Assembly (NCBI GenBank): GCA_009840005.1
Contig: VXOR01000039.1
Span: 1-39,451 of the forward strand
DNA length: 39,451 nt
Origin: Gemmatimonadota bacterium
GTDB lineage: Bacteria > Latescibacterota > UBA2968 > UBA8231
Reading direction: 5' to 3'
Below the pieces are notes generated by a model. That model had not been told where the DNA came from. It made no database searches and was given only the letters and a program-made list of their open reading frames with translations. Positions 1 to 7,507 of the stretch are shown in pieces (position 1 is the first letter of the stretch; the number at the start of each line of letters is the position of its first letter). Position numbers and translations under genes: made by a program.

Positions 1-90
1 ACTTAATCTCCTGTCAATTTAGGGGTAGGTCTTTCTCTTTTTGTCGCGTAGCATGATGTCTCCTAATGGTTTTTCAAATACACTCAATTC

Positions 91-1362
91 CTACCTCAGC
101 TTGCGCTGTTCCGCTTCAATAATTTCTAGCTGCGCCTCTATTGCGGCGTAGTATTCGGGCAACGGGTCTATCTCATACAGCATGTCAATACCTCGCTGCT
201 GGCAGTTAGCGAACAGAATCATGCCCCCCTCACTTGGTTCCTCTGCGTTCTGCACATTCTCACGTAGGTCGGCATAGAAGCTGTGGGAGGCAGTATGTTC
301 GACCTTCAGTTCCCTAGACGCCATTCTATAAAATGTGGTCTTTACACTCGGAAACACTACTCGTTTGAGAAACCCCTCCTCGCGTCTCCCGCTGGCACAA
401 GTCATTAAACGCGACTCGAAAAATGAGTTCATTGCATCTACGACATTCTGGTACAGATACAGAAACTCGTCCCGGAAATTGGTAGCGAGATCCTGAAGCT
501 CCTTAACCGCTCTTCGAAGATGCCGTCCCTTAAACCACCCGCTGATTCCCTTTCCCGTAAAGACACCGATCAAGATACCTACCATGGAGGTCACAGCGGG
601 TATAATAATAGCTGATGCGCCCCCAGTCACGGGTGACAACGCTAGACCAAGACCAAGACCAGCCTTGCTTCCGAGCCAGCCCCCGGCACCAACAGCAGCA
701 GTGTCGAGCGCAGTATGTTCCGCTGCCGTTTTCATGTCTAGATCGCCTTTGTGCCATTTATAGGCATTCTTACTTGTGTTGATCGCTAATGTGATGATAG
801 GGATACTATCGAACCAATCTCCGGCGTCAGCAAGCCTCTCTGCCACCTCCCCTTTGTCTATTTCCTCAAACGTGGCATTGGTGTTGTGAAACGCTTCCTG
901 AGAAGAGAGATCAGGATTGATTATAACTCGGGGATTGTCATGGAAGGCATCGGCCATCTCTCGGTTAGTGATTATATCGATATCTGGATACTTGTCGAGA
1001 TGCTCCCGGATGTAACTTGGGTCATCTGTGATCTTAACATTGTATAGCTTCCCATCTATTATATGGTCCCATCCCTCGTTAGTACCTGAATCTGGAGTCA
1101 CGACGTCATGCCCTCTCTCTCGGTAATAGTCTGCCACAGCATCCTCGCCGGTGTAGCCTTTGTATTTGTGGATCATCGATCGCCAAGCTGCTTCTCCAGG
1201 CTCGGACCTGATGATCTCGCTTTTCATGAAGTCCATGAGGTCCCCAAGACTCTCGAAGTTTTGTTTGTGATGCAGATGATCGATCCCTTGCAGAACGTGA
1301 GGGTCCAACTTCGTGATCATTATGGTATGATAGAACACATCGAACACGCTCACACCAGTCAC
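91..1362 (-). CDS. Unknown protein: possible PD-(D/E)XK-like domain plus glycine-rich membrane segment
   Basis: I do not recognise this 423-residue protein. Its N-terminal half has a pattern that could be a PD-(D/E)XK nuclease-like core: Glu73 in a helix (GEDAVADYY), Asp99 in GWD, then Asn108-Val-Lys110, followed by a segment ending KYPDIDIITNREMADAF. Residues about 222-275 are hydrophobic and rich in Gly and Ala, enough for a membrane hairpin, followed by a basic amphipathic stretch (KGRHLRRAVKEL) and a mostly helical C-terminus. The GTG start is chosen because GGAG lies 4 nt upstream and the codon sits in a GTGA overlap with the stop of the small membrane gene before it, which suggests translational coupling. 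Met15 is a weaker alternative with no ribosome site. The DNA is clearly more AT-rich than the PhyH gene next door, which suggests transfer. Existence of the gene is fairly sure; the nuclease idea is only a motif reading. Confidence 0.7.
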   Translation of the reverse strand: MTGVSVFDVFYHTIMITKLDPHVLQGIDHLHHKQNFESLGDLMDFMKSEIIRSEPGEAAWRSMIHKYKGYTGEDAVADYYRERGHDVVTPDSGTNEGWDHIIDGKLYNVKITDDPSYIREHLDKYPDIDIITNREMADAFHDNPRVIINPDLSSQEAFHNTNATFEEIDKGEVAERLADAGDWFDSIPIITLAINTSKNAYKWHKGDLDMKTAAEHTALDTAAVGAGGWLGSKAGLGLGLALSPVTGGASAIIIPAVTSMVGILIGVFTGKGISGWFKGRHLRRAVKELQDLATNFRDEFLYLYQNVVDAMNSFFESRLMTCASGRREEGFLKRVVFPSVKTTFYRMASRELKVEHTASHSFYADLRENVQNAEEPSEGGMILFANCQQRGIDMLYEIDPLPEYYAAIEAQLEIIEAEQRKLR

Positions 1363-1523
1363 ACTGCTCCATCCACTCCTAACTCTCGTGCTACACGCTT
1401 CCGCAGTGGTTCGTCAACCTTGAGCGTCTTTGTAAGGAAGGCCCGCTGACGCGACCGATGGAAGTATGAGGCTGTGCTAAGTGTGACAGTCGCAACAGCT
1501 ATACATATGAGGAGGACTTCCAT
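1359..1523 (-). CDS. Small membrane protein (54 aa) coupled to the downstream unknown gene
   Basis: This short reading frame starts at an ATG 8 nt behind an AAAGGA ribosome site and encodes 54 residues. Residues 2-20 (EVLLICIAVATVTLSTASY) form one hydrophobic segment, followed by a basic region (FHRSRQRAFLTKTLKV) and a short charged tail (RKRVARELGVDGAV). That is the profile of a single-span small membrane protein. Its TGA stop overlaps the GTG start of the next gene by 4 nt, the usual sign of translational coupling, so the two products probably work together. No family is recognised. Confidence 0.6.
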   Translation of the reverse strand: MEVLLICIAVATVTLSTASYFHRSRQRAFLTKTLKVDEPLRKRVARELGVDGAV

Positions 1524-1554
1524 AACGCGATTCCTTTTTGTCTCATGTTATGCT

Positions 1555-1573
1555 CGCGCTTAATCTGAGCGCG
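1555..1573 (-). terminator. Hairpin just downstream of the first PhyH gene
   Basis: A 6-bp perfect stem (CGCGCT / AGCGCG) with a 7-nt loop begins about 15 nt after the stop codon of the minus-strand PhyH gene. It has no T-run, so it is at best a weak or Rho-assisted terminator. It also lies in the leader of the small membrane gene. Confidence 0.3.
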
Positions 1574-1588
1574 GTTTGCAGACGGTGT

Positions 1589-2560
1589 CTAGGCACAGAC
1601 GGCCGCGTCGGCGTTCCAGCGATTGAAGGGAGTGTGCGCCTCTTGCGCCAGCCGGTCGCGGGTGTCGCGCCAGAGCTTTTCCCACGTTGCTGGATCGCGT
1701 AAAACGCTTTCTGGATTAGCTCGGCTGCGGGCGACAAAGCCGGGGAAGAGGTCGCGGCCCGTAGGCTGGCCAATTGGATTGTAGCGCAAGTCAAAACTCC
1801 AGCGCACGTCGTCGCTGTTGTTGGCCAGCGAGCCGTGGATGGTGTGTTGAGTGAGGAAAAGCACATCGCCGGGCTGCATGGGCACCGGCATCGCTGAGTC
1901 CATGTCCATAAACAACTCGGGTATCCACAGCCCCCCCGGCCCTCCCGGACAGTGAGTTTGCAGCCCTCGCCGGTGGCTGCGGGGCATAATCCGCAGACAG
2001 CCGTTTTCGAGCGTCGCCTCATTGAGTGGGAACCACACCGTCAAAACCTCCGAGTCGTCGGCTTCGGGCAGGACCACGCCGTTGTCTTGGTGCCAGTTAG
2101 TGGCGCTGACTAGCGCTTGGCCATTGTGGTTTTTGGGCACTAGGCGCTCGGGCGGCTTGAGGCGCACGTGCTGGACGGGGTTGGACCAGATCTCAGGGCC
2201 AACGATGGACTCGACCGCGTCGAGGAGGTCGGGGTTGGTAATGCAGCGAAAAACGGCTGGCCCGGCCCAGAAAGGGGTGTCGGCATCAATGCCCGTCTGG
2301 GGCAGGGAGAAGTCGAAGTACTGGGCGTGGATCTGGCCGCTCTCGACGACGATTTGCGTCAGGCGCTTGCCAAAGGGCAGGTCGTCGTACGTGGATGCGA
2401 TCTGGCCAGCTTGGTAGAGTTCGCGAGCGAGGGTGTCGAGAACGCCGTGGTATTCGTCGATAATGGGCTGGATGACCTCATCCACATCGAGCATCCCCCT
2501 CACTAGTAGGTAGCCTTCTTCGTCAAAGTGTGCGAGTTGTTCGTCCGTCAAGCATGGCAT
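1589..2560 (-). CDS. Phytanoyl-CoA dioxygenase (PhyH) family oxygenase, copy 1
   Basis: This is a 323-residue Fe(II)/2-oxoglutarate-dependent oxygenase of the PhyH family. These enzymes hydroxylate small molecules or lipids using 2-oxoglutarate and O2. The facial triad is visible: His157-x-Asp159 in NWHQD and the distal His242 in TQHTIHG, with Arg253 (VRWSFDLRY) as the likely 2-oxoglutarate anchor. The core strand pattern WFPLNEATLENGCLRIMPRSH is typical. The start is the ATG with GGAGG seven bases upstream; the frame is open further upstream but that extension would run into the promoter region of the divergent nucleoside hydrolase gene. It is a clear paralogue of the PhyH gene at 12.7-13.6 kb, sharing the C-terminal pattern DLRY-x-P-x-G and FVARSR. 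The substrate cannot be read from the sequence. Confidence 0.9.
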   Translation of the reverse strand: MPCLTDEQLAHFDEEGYLLVRGMLDVDEVIQPIIDEYHGVLDTLARELYQAGQIASTYDDLPFGKRLTQIVVESGQIHAQYFDFSLPQTGIDADTPFWAGPAVFRCITNPDLLDAVESIVGPEIWSNPVQHVRLKPPERLVPKNHNGQALVSATNWHQDNGVVLPEADDSEVLTVWFPLNEATLENGCLRIMPRSHRRGLQTHCPGGPGGLWIPELFMDMDSAMPVPMQPGDVLFLTQHTIHGSLANNSDDVRWSFDLRYNPIGQPTGRDLFPGFVARSRANPESVLRDPATWEKLWRDTRDRLAQEAHTPFNRWNADAAVCA

Positions 2561-2639
2561 ATGCTTTCCTCCGTAGGTTTGCGCTTGAATATAGCGCGAT
2601 ATGATCCGTTTGCGAATAGCTGAAAGGAGGAGCATCGCA

Positions 2640-3578
2640 ATGTCTATGAATTTTCCCAAACTCGACGAAGCCCTGCGCTTGGAGCGCCTGACACCGCCGA
2701 CAGACAAAGTGCGGATGGTGCTCGACACCGACACGTACAACGAGATCGACGACCAGTTCGCCGTGGTCCAAGCCCTGCTCTCGCCCGACCAGCTCGTGGT
2801 CGAGGCGATCTACGCGGCACCTTTCTACAACATCCGTTCGTCCGGACCGGGCGACGGAATGGAGAAAAGCTACGCGGAAATCCTGCGGCTATTGGAGCGG
2901 TTGGATATGGTGCCGGAGGGCTTGGTGTTCCGAGGAGCGACGGACATACTGCGGGACGACACACCGCAGGAAAGCGCGGCGGTCGATGATCTAATCGCCA
3001 AGGCCAAAATCGCCGACCCGCTCTACGTGGTGGCCATCGGCGCGCTGACCAACATAGCTTCGGCTATTCTAAAAGACCCCTCCATCATCGAGCGAATCGT
3101 CGTGGTCTGGCTCGGCGGCCACGCGCTCTACTGGCCGACCGCGGATGAATTCAACCTCCAAGGCGATCTCATAGCGGCGCAAGTAGTCTTCGACTGCGGC
3201 GTGCCCTTCGTCCAGATCCCATGCCACCCCGTGGCCTCGCATCTGCAGACGACGCTGGCAGAGCTAGAGCGCTTCGTCAAAGGACGGGGAGCAATCGGCG
3301 ATTATCTAGTCGAGATCTTCGCCGCCTATGCCCAAAACCACTTCGCCCCTTCCAAGGTAATTTGGGACATGTCAGCGGTCGCTTGGCTGCTCGACTCATC
3401 GTGGGTGCCGACTGACGTAGTGCATAGCCCGGTGCTGACCGATCAAAAGACTTGGAGCCACGACCCGTCGCGGCACTTTATGCGCGTGGCGCGGACAGTG
3501 CGGCGCGATGCAATTTTCGGGGATTTGTTCAAAAAACTGGAGCAGCTTCTTTCGCCTGCCGACAGGCATATTGAATAA
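2640..3578 (+). CDS. Inosine/uridine-preferring nucleoside hydrolase family protein
   Basis: The 312-residue product matches the nucleoside hydrolase (IU-NH) fold, which cleaves N-glycosidic bonds of nucleosides. Near the N-terminus VLDTDTYNEIDDQFA is the Ca2+-binding Asp cluster (family form DTDxxxEIDD). Other family blocks are VVAIGALTNIASAIL, the VVWLGGHA strand, EFNLQGD, and a late Asp in WDMSAVAWLL that would complete the metal site. The start is the ATG 9 nt after AGGAGG; an upstream in-frame ATG at 2601 lacks such a site. It is divergent from a PhyH gene with only 79 bp between, so both promoters must sit there. Its stop codon lies at the breakpoint that truncates a toxin gene read from the other strand. 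Confidence 0.88.
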   Translation: MSMNFPKLDEALRLERLTPPTDKVRMVLDTDTYNEIDDQFAVVQALLSPDQLVVEAIYAAPFYNIRSSGPGDGMEKSYAEILRLLERLDMVPEGLVFRGATDILRDDTPQESAAVDDLIAKAKIADPLYVVAIGALTNIASAILKDPSIIERIVVVWLGGHALYWPTADEFNLQGDLIAAQVVFDCGVPFVQIPCHPVASHLQTTLAELERFVKGRGAIGDYLVEIFAAYAQNHFAPSKVIWDMSAVAWLLDSSWVPTDVVHSPVLTDQKTWSHDPSRHFMRVARTVRRDAIFGDLFKKLEQLLSPADRHIE

Positions 3579-3660
3579 CCGCATCGCTTAGGTGGAGATG
3601 AGATATACCGGCGAAGGCGATCAACGGACCGCTGTCCGCGACCAAGAGCCGTTCACGCAT
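3529..3660 (-). pseudogene. Truncated PIN-type toxin (DUF3368-like) stub
   Basis: Directly after the antitoxin gene, and overlapping its end by 8 nt, an ATG opens a 43-codon frame. Its first 20-odd residues, RERLLVADSGPLIAFAGISH, match the start of DUF3368 PIN-like toxins, in which strand 1 ends with an Asp-Ser-x-Pro-Leu-Ile motif. After about residue 24 (near 3588) the similarity stops, and the frame runs on as unrelated sequence antisense to the end of the nucleoside hydrolase gene. A family member is normally about 150 residues with further acidic active-site residues, all missing here. I read it as a toxin gene broken by the rearrangement that brought in the neighbouring block. The overlap and the start are seen; the family assignment rests on a short stretch. 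Confidence 0.6.
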
Positions 3661-4147
3661 TCTTGAATTCGGCTTCTAGTTGATCTTGGTCCAGATCGAC
3701 TACTGCAACGTTCAGTTGGCTCGCTTTCAGCAGAAATTCAGGCTTTTCCATCCCGCTCATTTCAGCCGCCTTGCCAGCAGATATGCGGCGAAGTTCAAAG
3801 AGCTTCAAGGCGAGTAGGAACCGAGTCTCGCGCTCAAACTCCTCTGGCTCTGATCCCATCAAGAGCAACAGCCCTTTGCGCACAGCCTTGACTGCGGCCT
3901 CGATAGCAGCAGCAGAGAGTTGATCCGTACCCGTCTTTGTGGACGTTTGCTGCACAGCGTTGACAGCAGCTAGGGCGCGGGCACTGCGCAGGGTGTCGAG
4001 CGATTCTTCCAGCAATTCTTCCGATGTCGCCGCAAGCAAGGCGATTGGCTTGCCATTGGAAGTGATTACCATCTCTTGCTCCTGCGCGAGTTCCTTCCAT
4101 ATAGCAGCCGATTTCCCGCGCAATTCGCGGACTGAGACAAAGCGCAT
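3653..4147 (-). CDS. Antitoxin: Phd/YefM-like N-terminus fused to UPF0175-like C-terminus
   Basis: The 164-residue protein begins with a Phd/YefM-type DNA-binding region (FVSVRELRGKSAAIWKEL, then VITSNGKPIALLA). After a linker of about 60 residues it ends with a UPF0175-like module (LALKLFELRRISAGKAAEMS, then KPEFLLKASQLNVAVVDL), a small helix-turn-helix type usually encoded before a DUF3368 PIN toxin. Such proteins neutralise the partner toxin and repress their own promoter. The ATG is preceded by AAGGAG at 6 nt. The expected toxin gene follows immediately but survives only as a stub, so this antitoxin appears orphaned. The twin TGTACA operator just upstream supports autoregulation. The family reading is fairly sure for the N-terminal part and good for the C-terminal part. 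Confidence 0.8.
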   Translation of the reverse strand: MRFVSVRELRGKSAAIWKELAQEQEMVITSNGKPIALLAATSEELLEESLDTLRSARALAAVNAVQQTSTKTGTDQLSAAAIEAAVKAVRKGLLLLMGSEPEEFERETRFLLALKLFELRRISAGKAAEMSGMEKPEFLLKASQLNVAVVDLDQDQLEAEFKNA

Positions 4148-4160
4148 AGAAAACTCCTTG

Positions 4161-4178
4161 TGTACATGATAGTGTACA
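4161..4178. promoter_or_regulatory. Twin TGTACA operator of the Phd/YefM-type antitoxin
   Basis: Two perfect TGTACA hexamers at 4161-4166 and 4173-4178 lie 12 bp apart centre to centre, inside a larger dyad GTGTAC-N8-GTACAC (4160-4179). The Escherichia coli YefM operator is built from TGTACA cores with the same centre-to-centre spacing, so this is very likely where the adjacent antitoxin binds. It covers the predicted -10 box and lies 14 bp before the antitoxin start. Confidence 0.75.
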
Positions 4179-4199
4179 CGTCTATAAACTACCCGTCAA
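4171..4199 (-). promoter_or_regulatory. Sigma70-type promoter of the antitoxin gene
   Basis: On the minus strand TTGACG (4199-4194) is followed after 17 bp by TACACT (4176-4171). The -10 box overlaps the right-hand TGTACA operator hexamer, so a bound repressor would block RNA polymerase. A start near 4164 would leave a leader of about 17 nt with the AAGGAG site. Confidence 0.5.
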
Positions 4200-4237
4200 T
4201 CATTGCGCTGGAGCTAGTCGATTAGTAGCATAAATTC

Positions 4238-6715
4238 ATGGCCACCGTCGTCCTCACCGAAAAGCCCAGCGTGGCGCGCGACATTGCCCGGGTCTTAGGA
4301 GCCAACAAACGCGGCCAAGGCTACGCCGAAGGCAACGGCTATATCGTCACTTGGGCACTTGGGCACCTCGTGCAATTCGCCGAGCCAGACGACTACGGCC
4401 CGCCTTGGAAGGGCCGCTGGTCCTTTGCCCAGCTACCGATGATCCCCGAGCAGTGGAAGCTCAAGACGACGCGCTCGACCTCCGACCAGTACCAAATCGT
4501 CAAAAAACTGCTCAACAGCCCGCAGACCGAGCGCGTCATCTGCGCCACAGACGCCGGGCGCGAGGGCGAACACATCTTTCGCCTGATCTACGATCACGCC
4601 CGCTGCAAAAAGCCGGTTAGCAGACTGTGGGTTTCGAGCCTGACCGACGAGGCAATTCGCGGTGGTTTCCGCGCCCTGCAGGAAGGAGCGGCCTTCGATC
4701 ACCTCGCTGCGGCTGCGCGGGCGCGCGGTCAAGCCGACTGGCTGATGGGCATGAACCTGACCCGCGCCTACACCGTCCACAACAAAGCGCTCTGCACCAT
4801 CGGCCGCGTGCAGACGCCGACCCTGTCCATGGTGGTCAAGCGCGATGCGGCGATTGCCAGCTTTGTCAAGGCGTATTTCTACGAGTTGGTGGCGCAGTTA
4901 GAAGAGGGCTTTGCTGCCAAGTACTGCAAGGACGGCCAGACCCGCATCGACAAGAAGGAGGAAGCCGAGCGCCTGCATCGCCAGCTCAGCCCCAACAAGG
5001 TCGGCACCGTCCGCAAAATCGAGAAGAAAGTTAAAAGAAACCGGCCACCCCCCCTCTACGATCTCAACAATCTCCAGCGCGACGCCAACCGCTACTTTGG
5101 CTTTACCGCGGCGCAAACCCTCGAACGCGCCCAAGCCCTGTACGAAACCCACAAGCTCATCACGTACCCGCGCACCGAGAGCCGCCACATCTCCGAGGAC
5201 ATGGTGCCCAAGTTGCCCGGTATCTTGGAAAAGCTAGCGCACCCGCAGGCCGCGGTGGCGCTGGAGCGCCTGCGCGGCGGACATCGGCTCAGCAGAGCGT
5301 ATGTCGATCGCACCAAGCTCACCGACCACCACGCGATTATTCCCACCGGGCAACAGCCTGCTCCCAATCTCGCACCGGACCTACAGAAGGTGTACGACCT
5401 AGTGGTGGCGCGCTTTGTCGGCATCTTCCTGCCCGACCAACAGGTCGAGGAAACGACCGTCTTGCTCGACATCGGTGGTGCCGACTTTGTCGCCAAAGGG
5501 TCTGTCGTTTTAGAGGCGGGTTGGACGGTGGCGGCCATGCGGCCTCCAAACGCAAAGAGTAAAGAGAAGGACGACGACCAGCGGGCGCTCCCGCCGTTGC
5601 AACAAGGTCAGCAAGTTCACGTAACGCGCATGGATGTGGTCGAAAAGGAAACCCAGCCGCCGCGACCCTACACAGACGCCACGCTCCTAGCGGCAATGAA
5701 AAACGCCGGCCGCGAAATCGAGGACGATGAGTTAGCCGCGGCCATGAAGGAATCGGGGCTGGGCACGCCGGCCACGCGGGCCGAGACCATCGAAAAGCTG
5801 ATTCGCACCGGCTATGTAGTCCGCGACCGCAAGGCGATCACCTCGACGGAGAAGGGCAAGGCACTCGTGGGCTTGGTGGCCGAATCGCTGCGCAGCCCAG
5901 AGCTGACAGGTGAGTGGGAGCAACAGCTCAAGGAAATCGAGGAAGGGCAGCGGCCAGTGGCGGGGTTCTACGAAGGGATTGCCGACTTGGTGAAGTCGCT
6001 AGTACCCAAGGTCCAGCAAGGACCGGCGCTTTCCCCCGAGCAAGCGGCGCAGGCACGAGGCAAACAGAAGGGCCGCAGTAAAAGCAGCGGCAAAGTGTTA
6101 GGGCCTTGTCCCAAGTGCAAAGAGGGCCAAGTAGTAGAAAACGCCAAAGCGTACGGATGCAGCCGCTATCGAGAGGGGTGCAGCTTTACCATCTGGAAGA
6201 CGGTGGCGCGCAAGAAGCTGACCGAAAAACAGGCGCAGTTGTTGATGGCCAACGGCCGCACTGAAAAGATGCAGGGCTTTGTCTCCAAGGCCGGCAAGAA
6301 GTTTGCAGCGCGGCTCAAATTCGACGATGAATACAAGGTCGTCTTCGAGTTTGATGACGGGCCGCGGAATGGCTCCTCAAAGTCGGAAGGACGTCCCTCA
6401 CCCCAAGAGAAGCCGCCAGCGGAAACCGCCCAATCCACCGCCACCCTCACCTGTCCCAAGTGTCAACAGGGCCAAATCATTGAAGGCCAGCGCGGCTTTG
6501 GCTGCAATCGCTATCGCGAGGGGTGCGACTTCGTGGTGTGGAAGGAAGTGGCGGGTAAGAAGCTGACCGAAAAGCAAATCCACACCTTGATCGCCAAAGG
6601 CAAAACCGGCGTAATCAAGGGCTTCAAAAGCAAAAAGGGCAACAAATTCGACGCGCGGTTGAAGTTAGGGCCGGAGTGCAAGGCCGCGTTTGACTTTCCC
6701 GCCGGATCGCGCTGA
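4238..6715 (+). CDS. topB: DNA topoisomerase III (type IA), TopB-like
   Basis: This 825-residue type IA topoisomerase passes single DNA strands through a transient break and resolves replication and recombination intermediates. The Toprim domain opens with VVLTEKPSVARDIA (Glu8) and has the acidic block ATDAGREGEHIF (103-114), as in Firmicutes-type TopB. The active-site tyrosine is Tyr310 in LITYPRTESRHIS. After residue 620 come two copies of a topoisomerase C-terminal zinc module, each of the form CPKC-x10-13-GCxRYREGC followed by a WK-x2-A-x-KKLTEKQ block. The start ATG has no good ribosome site; GCATAAATTC precedes it. It diverges from the antitoxin gene across 90 bp. TopB is also common on conjugative elements, but no transfer genes are nearby and base composition matches the chromosome, so I treat it as resident. 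Confidence 0.93.
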   Translation: MATVVLTEKPSVARDIARVLGANKRGQGYAEGNGYIVTWALGHLVQFAEPDDYGPPWKGRWSFAQLPMIPEQWKLKTTRSTSDQYQIVKKLLNSPQTERVICATDAGREGEHIFRLIYDHARCKKPVSRLWVSSLTDEAIRGGFRALQEGAAFDHLAAAARARGQADWLMGMNLTRAYTVHNKALCTIGRVQTPTLSMVVKRDAAIASFVKAYFYELVAQLEEGFAAKYCKDGQTRIDKKEEAERLHRQLSPNKVGTVRKIEKKVKRNRPPPLYDLNNLQRDANRYFGFTAAQTLERAQALYETHKLITYPRTESRHISEDMVPKLPGILEKLAHPQAAVALERLRGGHRLSRAYVDRTKLTDHHAIIPTGQQPAPNLAPDLQKVYDLVVARFVGIFLPDQQVEETTVLLDIGGADFVAKGSVVLEAGWTVAAMRPPNAKSKEKDDDQRALPPLQQGQQVHVTRMDVVEKETQPPRPYTDATLLAAMKNAGREIEDDELAAAMKESGLGTPATRAETIEKLIRTGYVVRDRKAITSTEKGKALVGLVAESLRSPELTGEWEQQLKEIEEGQRPVAGFYEGIADLVKSLVPKVQQGPALSPEQAAQARGKQKGRSKSSGKVLGPCPKCKEGQVVENAKAYGCSRYREGCSFTIWKTVARKKLTEKQAQLLMANGRTEKMQGFVSKAGKKFAARLKFDDEYKVVFEFDDGPRNGSSKSEGRPSPQEKPPAETAQSTATLTCPKCQQGQIIEGQRGFGCNRYREGCDFVVWKEVAGKKLTEKQIHTLIAKGKTGVIKGFKSKKGNKFDARLKLGPECKAAFDFPAGSR

Positions 6716-6761
6716 TATGGAAAGCCCGAATGATTGCGGCGTATCGTCTTGTCCATCCTAT

Positions 6762-6782
6762 TCTGCGTCCATCTGCGGATAA
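6762..6782 (+). repeat. 21-bp repeated element, copy 1 (upstream of tag)
   Basis: A 21-bp sequence with core CTGCGTCCATCTGCGGATAA occurs here and, identically, at 8575-8595. It contains an internal direct repeat of TCTGCG. In both places it ends 26-27 nt before a start codon and is followed 3-4 nt later by TATAAA. It may be a short dispersed repeat or a shared promoter-proximal element. Confidence 0.6.
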
Positions 6783-6808
6783 TTCTATAAACGATTTAGG
6801 ATTTCTAT

Positions 6809-7387
6809 ATGCCCCTCCAACGCTGCCCGTGGCTCGACCTCGACAAACCCGATTACGTCGCGTACCACGACCGCGAGTGGGGCGTGCCAGTCCACGATGA
6901 CCGCAAGCACTTCGAGTTCCTCACCCTCGAATCCGCCCAAGCCGGCCTTAGCTGGTACACCGTCCTTCGCAAGCGCGCCAACTACCGCCAAGCCTTCGCC
7001 GAATTCGATCCCGCCAAGGTCGCTCGTTTCAACGCAGCCAAAATTGAACAGATGCTCCAAGACCCCGGGCTAATTCGCAATCGCCGCAAGATCAGCGCGG
7101 CCGTAGAAAACGCTCGGCACTTCCTCGCCGTGCAGGACGAATTCGGCAGCTTCAGTGCCTACATCTGGCGCTTCGTCGGTGGCGAGCCTATCGTCAACGA
7201 GTTTCGCACCCTCGCCGATTTACCGGCCACCAGCCGCGAGTCCGACGCCTTGAGCAAAGACCTCAAAAGCCGCGGCTTCAAATTCATCGGCTCGATTGTC
7301 ATCTACGCCCACATGCAGGCCACCGGCATGGTCAACGACCACGTACTCGACTGCTTCCGCCGCAGTCAGATTCTCGACGCGGGATAG
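6809..7387 (+). CDS. tag: DNA-3-methyladenine glycosylase I
   Basis: The 192-residue protein removes 3-methyladenine from alkylated DNA as the first step of base excision repair. The Tag zinc snap is complete: Cys6, His20, His178 and Cys182 (NDHVLDCF). The base-binding residues Glu41 and Trp49 (LESAQAGLSWYTVL) correspond to the conserved Glu and Trp of E. coli Tag. Further family blocks are REWGVP near the N-terminus and SKDLKSRGFKFIGS (149-162). Length matches the family. There is no clear ribosome site before the ATG (ATTTCTAT), but the protein begins just as family members do. The 21-bp repeat and a TATAAA box lie just upstream. It reads as a single-gene unit. Confidence 0.95.
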   Translation: MPLQRCPWLDLDKPDYVAYHDREWGVPVHDDRKHFEFLTLESAQAGLSWYTVLRKRANYRQAFAEFDPAKVARFNAAKIEQMLQDPGLIRNRRKISAAVENARHFLAVQDEFGSFSAYIWRFVGGEPIVNEFRTLADLPATSRESDALSKDLKSRGFKFIGSIVIYAHMQATGMVNDHVLDCFRRSQILDAG

Positions 7388-7507
7388 GTACTCCCACCGT
7401 TTCCACGCTCAACAACGAACCCAACGCAGCAGCCTAAAAATTGCCAACCTAGCGCGGCTTGCGTACCGTTTCCAACCCGACCCTTTCACCCCACCAAGGA
7501 GCCTCTC

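Noticed and set aside
4238..6715. Topoisomerase III as a marker of a conjugative element
   Set aside because: No relaxase, coupling protein, type IV secretion or integrase gene is near and base composition matches the chromosome.
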